In this document: positions 16,166 through 23,596 of the stretch, one piece after another
Position numbering within the stretch: position 1 is the first letter of the stretch
Layout of the letters: every line of letters starts with the position of its first letter
Assembly: GCA_023091735.1 (NCBI GenBank)
Contig: JALKBU010000451.1
Coordinates: 1 to 39,260 of the forward strand
Direction: 5' to 3'
Length of the DNA: 39,260 bases
DNA from: Trichomonas tenax
Taxonomy: Eukaryota > Parabasalia > Trichomonadida > Trichomonadidae
Notes under the pieces: generated by a model
Databases searched by the model: none
Seen by the model: only the letters and a program-made list of their open reading frames with translations
What the model was told of the DNA's origin: nothing
Position numbers and translations under genes: made by a program

Positions 16166-17062
16166 TTAAAAGAACTTAGATTTTTTCTTCTTGTAGCCGT
16201 GGTCTTCTTGGTATTGGACGAACAAGTCATATAAAAACTGCTTAACGTTTTGTGGTTTTTCTTTCAGTGTTGAATTCAAAGCGAACTCAACCATTTCGCG
16301 AATTTCTTTGTGTTCATTAACAAAGTTTTCGGCATCTTCCTTGGGAATTGAAGCATCAACTTTTGCGATGAAAGTTCCAAGCGGAATCAAGAAGAAACTC
16401 TTCTGCTTTCCACATCTGCTGCGATGTCCAATTGTGAATCCAACACCAGCGGATAAAGGAAAAAGATCATAAGTTGCTGGCGGAGGTGCATCTCCGTCAC
16501 CATCAGGATACATCCACATTGGGTTTCTCTTCGGTCCAGACATAGTAAAAGCAGGTGCTCTTCGCTTTACAGGCGTGACTTTATATTTTGGACCAGGACT
16601 TGCTGTTTCATCCTTTATTGGTATCTTATTGCCTATTGTGATTGGTTTATTCTCGAAACTGCTGTGTGTAAAGTAACTTGGCGTAATATTTTCATTTGAA
16701 GAATAAAAATGTTTGCCATCTCTTACACCGATTGATGTTTTGAGCACTCGTGGGAATACTCTGTGGTTTATGAAGTCTATATCTGATGTAATTGATCTCT
16801 CTTGATACCTTGGAGTTTCGACAATTGTATGTGGAATTCTTGTATCTTTTTCTGACGGCGGAGGATCGTAGTCTCCTGGTCCTGGTGTTACTTCTATCGG
16901 TGGAGGTGGTTTTCTTGGACATCCAATTTCTATCTTTGGCAATTCTTTCGTGAAATCTTGTAATTCTTGGTAATACGGGATATCTAGCTTAGTTTCAACG
17001 TTGTGCTTCATCTTTTGGCGATGAAAACACGATGGTGGACGAGCAACAACTTTGTTGCTCAT
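16166..17062 (-). CDS. SHIPPO (sperm-tail PG-rich) repeat protein, axonemal
   Basis: 298 residues. SHIPPO/STPGR repeats are visible: TPGPGDYDPPPS (59-70), ASPGPKYKVTP (154-164) followed by PAFTMSGPKRNP, and PPPATYDLFP then GVGFTIGHR (193-213). Such repeats occur in ODF3/CIMAP-type microtubule inner or outer-dense-fibre proteins of flagella, consistent with a flagellated trichomonad. The C-terminal 65 residues are different: an amphipathic helix pair, EIREMVEFALNSTLKEKPQN then VKQFLYDLFVQYQ, with the kP-x-(D/N)-V-x-x-FL spacing of RIIa/Dpy-30 dimerisation-docking domains found in radial-spoke and other axonemal proteins. It ends with a Lys-rich tail KKKKSKFF. ATG at 17062 is the first Met. Strong family call; the docking-domain call is inference. 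Confidence 0.88.
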   Translation of the reverse strand: MSNKVVARPPSCFHRQKMKHNVETKLDIPYYQELQDFTKELPKIEIGCPRKPPPPIEVTPGPGDYDPPPSEKDTRIPHTIVETPRYQERSITSDIDFINHRVFPRVLKTSIGVRDGKHFYSSNENITPSYFTHSSFENKPITIGNKIPIKDETASPGPKYKVTPVKRRAPAFTMSGPKRNPMWMYPDGDGDAPPPATYDLFPLSAGVGFTIGHRSRCGKQKSFFLIPLGTFIAKVDASIPKEDAENFVNEHKEIREMVEFALNSTLKEKPQNVKQFLYDLFVQYQEDHGYKKKKSKFF

Positions 17063-17553
17063 TTTTAGTATAATAACGTTTTATTTAATAAATCTCACTC
17101 AATATTTTATTTAGTTTACAAAATTGGCAAAATCCAAAAATCTTAGCATTCGATTTTTCTTCACCAATTCCTATTTCTCATTGTGTAATCTCTAAATTTA
17201 TTATTAAAATTGATCTTCAATCACCTTCACAGTAATCTTCAATCATTGCACCATATATTAATATTTATATATTTTAAACTCATAGAAAACAATATACTTG
17301 AAGTTAGCTATGATACTATAATATAACCATAGTCATATGTTTGTTTGTTGTAAAGATATTTTTAATTTTATTTGCTGAGGATTTATGGCATGTAAATACG
17401 ATTTTTGTCGTGTAAAATTTTGATCTTTCTTTTATTTTAACTACATATGATTGGTTATGAGGATTATGATGTGCTTCGTAATAATTTGTTTCGGTTATAG
17501 ATAATTATTTATAACATAAAAATAAATCACACAATATATTAAATATAATCAAA
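17063..17553. other. Intergenic with a CATGTAAAT-box pair
   Basis: No gene. At about 17386-17420 the plus strand has GGCATGTAAAT and GTCGTGTAAAA exactly 20 bases apart start to start, matching the units of the 7580-7800 array. They lie some 325-355 bases upstream of the SHIPPO start and about 135-170 bases beyond the 3' end of the next gene. Confidence 0.45.
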
Positions 17554-20001
17554 TTATTTCTTCACCTTCTTGTAAAGCTTTGGCTGAGGATCACCTGGCT
17601 TTATCTTCGTCATGTCGACAGGAACCATCTTGCCTTGCTTCTTCTGTGCGGTCTTTGTCCTTTCATCATCATCACCGATTGTCATGAGGAAGGACATCAT
17701 GTCATCATCGTCTGTGTCTGTGTTGGATTCTTCAGCAATTGGCTTCTTCGGAACAGGAGGAAGAGCGCTCGATGACTTCTTTGTCGATGGCGATGGAGGC
17801 GGAGGAGCTGTGAAACCTGCCCTTCTCATATCCATGTTGCTCACGACCTCTTGTGCATTCGGACCTCTCTTTTCCTTCTTCTTCTGAACAGCCTGCATTG
17901 CCTTTGGCGTGATTGTCAATGCATCAGCATCAGAGTCTGATGTCGGTGGCATGTCAGCATCGTTGTATATGATCGGGTTAAACTTGGCTGATGGCGGAAG
18001 ATCAGGAAGTGACATGGTGTTGATGGTTGGAACAGAGCGTGGAATGAAGAAAGATCCAACTGTTATCTCGCCATCCATAGAGTTCGGTGAGTGGAAGTTG
18101 ACATGTGGAGCAACTGGCATTCCTCTCATGCCACCACCACCACCGCCAGAGCCACCCTTGAATGTTGGAAGAGATGGAAGTTTGACTGGCTTTGTGCGGA
18201 TGAAAACTTTCTTCTTCTTTGCTGTCTTTTCGGAAATATCATAGCAGTGGACAAAGAACCTGGAAAGCAATATCGCGTAGTTCCATCCTGGAACAGAGTT
18301 TCCTTTGATGTTTGGATCAGCCATCGAAGCAATAACTTCGTGAATCAATAAGCAAAACTCTGGCGTCTGTGTTGGTTTGAGAGCGCAGTCTATGGCATAG
18401 CTGAGGGTCTTGTTGTCGATAGTTTGGCATTGATAGTCTTCCTCGAAGCCACTGATGTTGTTAAGGAAGGCCCACCAACGTGGGAAGAAGTGATTCTCAA
18501 GACGTCTGTTGTATCCATTGAATCTTTCTGTTGTTCCGCTGTAAATGTTCAAGCAGAATGGAATAGAAAGAAGATATCCGAAGATTGGGAGGTTCTCTGG
18601 ATGCTGGACAGTGATATTCTTGCAGAACTTGACGTTCTCCTGGAAAAAAGGAACAATGATGCCTCTTCCGAAGAAAGCAGACAAGCCTAAGAATGTCAAT
18701 GCTTGGCTGTTGTAGCGCGCGTTGAGGAACATTCTCAATGAGCTCATGATGATAGACCACTCCTTAGGAACATAAGCAGCACCCTGCATAATGTACTTCA
18801 AGAAGTTGAACAAGATTGTTTCGCATAATTTGACATCAACGAGTGAAATATCTGATAAATCTAAATCATCGTGGAAGTCAACAATAGCGCTGACTTTGTT
18901 GAAGAAGTTGTCGAAATACTGCTGGAAGAAACATCTGCCAACAGCTCTGGCGAATAACAAGAAATGATTTGGAGTTTCAAATGATTCGTTTGTTAATTCG
19001 AATGTATCTGTGAAATAGAATGACCAGACGCTCTCTGCAAGGAATAGGAACTTCTTGGCATGGATGTGTGCTTTGACGACACCTTCCCACACTTTTCCAT
19101 CCATTATATCGGATTTAAGAAGGCACTGAACGAAAATGGAGTCATTTGATGTGATGAAACCATAAAAGCTGCGATACATGATTTCTGGATAAAATTCAGC
19201 TCCTGAGCTCAAATAGAATGGGAATGGGACCTTCTGGCGTGAATAAATAATTTCCCAGAGCTTTATTTGTTCATCATCGAAAGGAATAAATCTGCAAACT
19301 GTGTTTTGATTGATATCGAGAATGTTAACTTCTGTTTTCGCACTGTTGATGTATGCCTTTGAGATTTGAACCTTCTGTTTGTTCACAATTCCCTTCGAAG
19401 TGATTTGATCAAGCAAAAATTGACGATCTCTGTCGATATAAGCCCAATACTGTGTGTCATCCTTGTCAGCAAGTTTGCAGCGACAGATGGATACGAGATA
19501 TTGGTTGATTAAAGATGGTTTTTGTGTCCAAAATCTCTGGAATAAAGCGTTAGTGATGTAATAGATGAATTTTCTTGTATCCTTCACTGTGTGGAGGATC
19601 TTAGCAAGGAGAATTGTGAATGAAGAAACGCCTGGAGTGAGTTTTGCAATAACTGGAGGAAAACATTGAATTAATGTCGGAGCGCACTTCTGGTTGTTGC
19701 ATTGTAAGAGGTAAGCAGCGAAATCCGAAACCAATGGCGTAACATTCGTAAAAAGATCTGATTGTGGAATTTGATCGAAATCTCTGCAAAATGGCTCGAT
19801 TAAGTCATTGACAGAGCGATTATTGAGTAATGGTAAATCTGAAATATTTGCTTCGTCGAGTTTTATCCAACAATTTGCATCAAAATGCGAATAATCGATG
19901 ACTGACAAATCTTTATATTTTTCGTACCACCTGGAGGCCTTCACTTCACCCACTTCGTTGACGTCGGCATTGTCTGCAGCGGCTTCTACGTCTCCTTCCA
20001 T
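17554..20001 (-). CDS. 815-residue protein of unknown function with disordered tail
   Basis: Residues 1-580 are a helical, globular, aromatic-rich region (for example WIKLDEANISDLPLLNNRSV, FFQQYFDNFFNKVSAIVDF, PRWWAFLNNISGF). Residues about 590-815 are low complexity: Lys-rich, a Gly run near 614-625 (GGSGGGGGGMRGMP), Pro-rich, acidic (TDTDDDDMMSF) and a basic end (KPGDPQPKLYKKVKK), typical of a disordered interaction tail. A segment FLGLSAFFGRGIIVPFF has a faint likeness to the FLR-x(3)-PAI block of RasGAP domains, but an arginine finger is not evident and I do not claim it. No membrane segment. The first ATG (20001) is taken; a TAAACGGC box lies 24 bases upstream on the coding strand. Codon third positions are richer in G/C than in its flanks, suggesting solid expression. 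Confidence 0.88.
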   Translation of the reverse strand: MEGDVEAAADNADVNEVGEVKASRWYEKYKDLSVIDYSHFDANCWIKLDEANISDLPLLNNRSVNDLIEPFCRDFDQIPQSDLFTNVTPLVSDFAAYLLQCNNQKCAPTLIQCFPPVIAKLTPGVSSFTILLAKILHTVKDTRKFIYYITNALFQRFWTQKPSLINQYLVSICRCKLADKDDTQYWAYIDRDRQFLLDQITSKGIVNKQKVQISKAYINSAKTEVNILDINQNTVCRFIPFDDEQIKLWEIIYSRQKVPFPFYLSSGAEFYPEIMYRSFYGFITSNDSIFVQCLLKSDIMDGKVWEGVVKAHIHAKKFLFLAESVWSFYFTDTFELTNESFETPNHFLLFARAVGRCFFQQYFDNFFNKVSAIVDFHDDLDLSDISLVDVKLCETILFNFLKYIMQGAAYVPKEWSIIMSSLRMFLNARYNSQALTFLGLSAFFGRGIIVPFFQENVKFCKNITVQHPENLPIFGYLLSIPFCLNIYSGTTERFNGYNRRLENHFFPRWWAFLNNISGFEEDYQCQTIDNKTLSYAIDCALKPTQTPEFCLLIHEVIASMADPNIKGNSVPGWNYAILLSRFFVHCYDISEKTAKKKKVFIRTKPVKLPSLPTFKGGSGGGGGGMRGMPVAPHVNFHSPNSMDGEITVGSFFIPRSVPTINTMSLPDLPPSAKFNPIIYNDADMPPTSDSDADALTITPKAMQAVQKKKEKRGPNAQEVVSNMDMRRAGFTAPPPPSPSTKKSSSALPPVPKKPIAEESNTDTDDDDMMSFLMTIGDDDERTKTAQKKQGKMVPVDMTKIKPGDPQPKLYKKVKK

Positions 20002-20650
20002 GAAATTTTTTAAATTTGAATTTAGCCGTTTAATTTCTAACGCAATTTGTTAAACACACTGTTGATTTTATTGCGTTTTTGATATAACTGTGATATATAC
20101 TATCGAATGAACATCATTTCGTAATCCAAAATTTGTTATAAAATCATTGAAAAAAATTACTATTGGTTTTGAAGCTTTTATACTATATGATTATATTTAA
20201 AAATTTAATATCTACTTAAATTATGAATGGAAAAGACTATAATTGTAAAAATAAATTTTGAAAATTATTGAATTATGAATCTAATGCTCACATTCACGCT
20301 ATATGCTAAAAATACAGAATTATTCCTATAACTTGAAGGAAATAACGTATAAATATGATTTTAATTTATTCAGAATATACAAATCATTTAATAGTCTTTA
20401 TGTTTCAAAAATTTGCTGATTCTTGGTATTGTAACCTATTTTTAGAATACAGCAATCGATATGATAAAATTTAATTTTGGCGAAAAATATTCTCATCAGC
20501 ATATCAAAATCTTAAGTTAATATGCTTGAATTCATGGTTGAGGATGTTTAATAGTATCACAAGGTTAAATAAAAGAAAACTAATTTAAAATCAAATAGAA
20601 TCAAAAGATTGAAATAAAAGGAATTGATCATAAATAATCTAAACAGTAAT
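20002..20650. other. Intergenic, only the AAACGG box recognised
   Basis: Holds the GCCGTTTAA box at 20025-20033 in front of the 815-residue gene. The remaining 600 bases up to the H2B stop codon are AT-rich and show no open frame or repeat that I can support. Confidence 0.45.
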
Positions 20651-21040
20651 TTACTCAGCGTTGAACTTGGCAACAGCCTTGCCACCTTCAGAAACGGCGT
20701 GCTTGGCAAGATCACCTGGAAGAACGAGTCTGACGGCTGTTTGAACTTCGCGGGAGCCGAGTGTGTTACGCTCGTTCATATCGACGAGACGAGCGCCTTC
20801 CTGAGCGATTCTCTCGAAGATATCTGTAACAAAGGAGTTCATGACCATCATAGCCTTGTTGGAGATACCGATATCTGGGTGGACCTGCTTGAGAACCTTG
20901 AAAATGTAAGATGAGAAAGTCTCAGCACGCTTCTTGTGGCGGAGCTTCTTGTCCTGCTTGGCAGCGTTAGCGGCATCGACGCCCTCGACGGCTGGCTTCT
21001 TCTCTGTTGGTGTCTTAGATGCTGGCTTCTTGGAAGACAT
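20651..21040 (-). CDS. Histone H2B
   Basis: 129 residues from the ATG at 21040 ([16 protein letters not shown]), chosen because it begins the Lys/Ala/Pro-rich tail and follows an Inr; the frame extends further upstream but only into promoter sequence. The histone fold is clear: [75 protein letters not shown]. The lysine equivalent to the H2B ubiquitination site is retained in AVAK (residue 125). The tail is longer and lineage-specific. It packs with H2A in the nucleosome. The coding sequence is notably G/C-richer and codon-biased compared with flanks, as expected of a very highly expressed gene. No H2A or other histone gene is adjacent, unlike the paired histone genes common elsewhere. Confidence 0.97.
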   Translation of the reverse strand: MSSKKPASKTPTEKKPAVEGVDAANAAKQDKKLRHKKRAETFSSYIFKVLKQVHPDIGISNKAMMVMNSFVTDIFERIAQEGARLVDMNERNTLGSREVQTAVRLVLPGDLAKHAVSEGGKAVAKFNAE

Positions 21041-21044
21041 TCTA

Positions 21045-21072
21045 AAAAATGAAAAATTGACATGGCGGGAAA
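21045..21072 (-). promoter_or_regulatory. H2B promoter: Inr and E2F-like site
   Basis: Toward the H2B start (21040): TTTCCCGCC at 21064-21072, then TCATTTTT at 21045-21052, 4 bases before the ATG. TCATTTTT fits the trichomonad Inr. TTTCCCGCC is a perfect match to the E2F/DP consensus TTTSSCGC known from animals and plants. A weaker GGCGGTATTTTCG lies near 21175. Cell-cycle control is inferred. Confidence 0.5.
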
Positions 21073-21721
21073 AAGATACTATCGTACTACCAAAATTATA
21101 GAGGTGCAAAGTGGCATATTTCGATTTTTTCAATTTTGCCACTTTAGACCCTTATGATTTTTTTGGTATTAATTGGCGGTATTTTCGAAAGCATATTTAA
21201 ACATCGACCAAAGCAATTTGATTGGAATCCAAATAGAAGGGTTCAATGAAGTTTCCTGAATGAACTGATTTCTAATGCAATCATAGAGATATTCCATATT
21301 ATTTTTAAAAATTCACTTAATCAATTAATCTTCAAATTCTCTTATGAAATTTTCATCTTTGGGCCCTGAGCTACAGATTTCTACTCATTGCAAATACTAA
21401 TTTGATGAAACATAAAATTTTCATCCAAAAAATAAGAAATTTTCTCTCAAATTTTACTAAATTAATTAAGGAATTACTATGTATGTATTGCATATGATAA
21501 TTATTATGTGTGATTAACAATAAGTTGAAATAATATTTGATTTGAGACAAGATAGCATTTTTAATAAGACGTGATATAAAATATATGTGAATGTATAGAT
21601 ATTTTAAATAAATCTTGAATATCTAATGATATATGTTAGAAAATGAATCAAAAAAGAAGCTTTCTCCAAATATGGAAAAATAACCTTAATATTGTCACTT
21701 TCTTTTTAAAATCTCGTCCTG
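21073..21721. other. Divergent intergenic region between H2B and the TPR/ARM gene
   Basis: AT-rich with no gene. Contains TTGGCGGTATTTTCG near 21172 and a TGTCACTTTCTTTTT near 21695 in addition to the listed promoter boxes. Length about 700 bases, large for a trichomonad promoter space. Confidence 0.45.
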
Positions 21722-21729
21722 TCACTTTT
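21722..21729 (+). promoter_or_regulatory. Inr TCACTTTT before the TPR/ARM gene
   Basis: GTCACTTTTC with the Inr core at 21722-21729, 20 bases from the ATG at 21749. A second GTCACTTTC copy lies about 25 bases upstream. Matches the trichomonad initiator consensus in sequence and distance. Confidence 0.6.
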
Positions 21730-21748
21730 CTTAAAATTTTAGTGTCTC

Positions 21749-23464
21749 ATGAAGTCTCTCCTTCACTTTAAGGATTCTGGCAACAAAAAACTCGCTCAAC
21801 AGAAGTTTTCTTCTGCCATTAGCGATTTCTCACACATTATCAACGATTTGAAGATCACAAACGACGACGAAGCTCAGTTAGTCATGATTTGCTTAATTAA
21901 TCGCTCAACATGCAACTTAATGAGCAACAAACCTGACGAAGCTCTCGCAGATGCCAATGAAGTCACAAAAATATACAATACACGTCGCGCACCGCTCGAC
22001 ACAAAGAATATCGATGCAAACAAACTCAAAGACGATAATTTGACTGTTCCTCTTGCAATTTCCTATGTTCGCAAGGGCCAGGTATACGAGGCACGTGGTG
22101 AATTCCGCGCAGCACTCTTAGATTACATCCTTTCAGATCGTATCAACGAAAACGCTGATGGTTACCAAGCTATCACACGCTTATACAAGAAATTGAACAT
22201 CGTCGAGATCAACCAGCAAGATCCAGACTTAAAGCTCTTCACAAACATCTACAAATCGATGACAGATCCTGAATCCGCAACAAACGCTCTTTCTGAGCTC
22301 ATGCAAACACTCATCGAGAACCCACCACCGGAGGCACACTTCAGCAAGTTCAGTGCACAGGGCTGCGCAAGACTCGTTTTCGGTATAATGCAGATCTACA
22401 TGAACACAGAGATTATTGTTGTTCTCTGCATCGCCGTCAACAGGCTTTTGGCTGAGAATGGTGTCAGAGACGCATTCAATGGCTTCCCAGTCATCAGAAC
22501 AGCAATGAATGTCTGGAAGGAGAATCCAGCCATTGTTGGCGATTGCTTGAGATTCATCGAACTTATTCCAGCTCAGTTCCACGATCACCTCATCGAAGGC
22601 CAAATGATTCCAACAGTTATCAACGCAATCAACATCGAGTTGCAACCAGAGGAGTTCGACATTGCCTTCGTCTTCATCTACAGATTGGCAACAAAGAAGG
22701 AACAGTTGCAGGAGATTGGCACATCCAACATCATCGAAATCATCAATAAGACAAAGACTCTTGGTGGCCTTATCTTGCTCAGCAAGCTCGCTCAGGTTCC
22801 AGATCTCATCCGCGTCGCCCAGGAGGAAGGCGCTATGGAGTGGGTCATCGAGAGACTGAAAGAGAACAAGGATAACCGCAACATCATCTCTTCCGCATCT
22901 ATCGTTCTCGCACAGGCATTCATGCACGCAAGAGATAACTCACACCAGAAGGTCTCTGTCGTCAATGAGGACGAAGAAAAGGCCCGCAAGGAGAAGTTCG
23001 CTAAGATTGCTGCTGAATTAGTCAACACACTCAGTCCAATCGCAAAGAAGTACAACAAGGACACACTTGTTGTCTCCAACTGCTTCGCAGGCATCGCTTC
23101 TTGCGTTGAGCTCGCACAGAAAGAAGTCAGATCTAACAGAACAATCCAGATGAGCTCTGCTATGCTTGATCAGCACATCAATGATGAGGCTTGCGTCATG
23201 AACATCGTCTCCTTCTTCTTCGCATGCACACAGTGCGAGTTGAAGCCAGATGTTAAGGCCAACAGCGCTGTTTTACCGACGGTCATGAAGTCTCTCCAGA
23301 AGCACACAACAAGCCAGCTTCTCGCTGAGAGAGCAGTCGCCATCGCTGCTGAATGCGATCACGCTGTTGCTGAGGACCTTGTCGCACTCGGTCTCAGGCA
23401 GTTCCCTGATTCCGCAATTCTCAGGAAGTACGTCAAATTAATCAACTTGAAGAGATTCACATAA
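21749..23464 (+). CDS. TPR plus ARM-like protein (UNC-45-like architecture)
   Basis: 571 residues. Residues 1-150 are TPR helices: FKDSGNKKLAQQKFSSAISD, LINRSTCNLMSNKPDEALAD, SYVRKGQVYEARGEFRAALL. The following 400 residues are ARM-like helical repeats (MQIYMNTEIIVVLCIAVNRL, LGGLILLSKLAQVPDLIRVA). TPR followed by ARM is the layout of UNC-45/She4 myosin co-chaperones and of some Hsp90 adaptors, but the final UCS domain is not evident and trichomonads are not known for conventional myosin, so a general co-chaperone role is only possible. Codon usage is strongly biased with G/C-rich third positions, indicating high expression. No signal peptide. TTTAATAAAATAA near 23563 may be the 3'-processing signal; the next gene is convergent, its stop only 133 bases away. 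Confidence 0.85.
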   Translation: MKSLLHFKDSGNKKLAQQKFSSAISDFSHIINDLKITNDDEAQLVMICLINRSTCNLMSNKPDEALADANEVTKIYNTRRAPLDTKNIDANKLKDDNLTVPLAISYVRKGQVYEARGEFRAALLDYILSDRINENADGYQAITRLYKKLNIVEINQQDPDLKLFTNIYKSMTDPESATNALSELMQTLIENPPPEAHFSKFSAQGCARLVFGIMQIYMNTEIIVVLCIAVNRLLAENGVRDAFNGFPVIRTAMNVWKENPAIVGDCLRFIELIPAQFHDHLIEGQMIPTVINAINIELQPEEFDIAFVFIYRLATKKEQLQEIGTSNIIEIINKTKTLGGLILLSKLAQVPDLIRVAQEEGAMEWVIERLKENKDNRNIISSASIVLAQAFMHARDNSHQKVSVVNEDEEKARKEKFAKIAAELVNTLSPIAKKYNKDTLVVSNCFAGIASCVELAQKEVRSNRTIQMSSAMLDQHINDEACVMNIVSFFFACTQCELKPDVKANSAVLPTVMKSLQKHTTSQLLAERAVAIAAECDHAVAEDLVALGLRQFPDSAILRKYVKLINLKRFT

Positions 23465-23596
23465 GTTTTTTTTAGTTCATCCATACTTGTTCCTGATTTT
23501 TTTAGAGATTTTTTATGCTATAAAGATATATCTTTTCCTATACACATATTTTTTGATATTCCTTGTTTAATAAAATAACAATATAACATAAAAGAA

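Noticed and set aside
17612..18690. Several plus-strand open frames opposite the 815-residue gene
   Set aside because: They mirror the low-complexity, G/C-richer tail of the real gene on the other strand.
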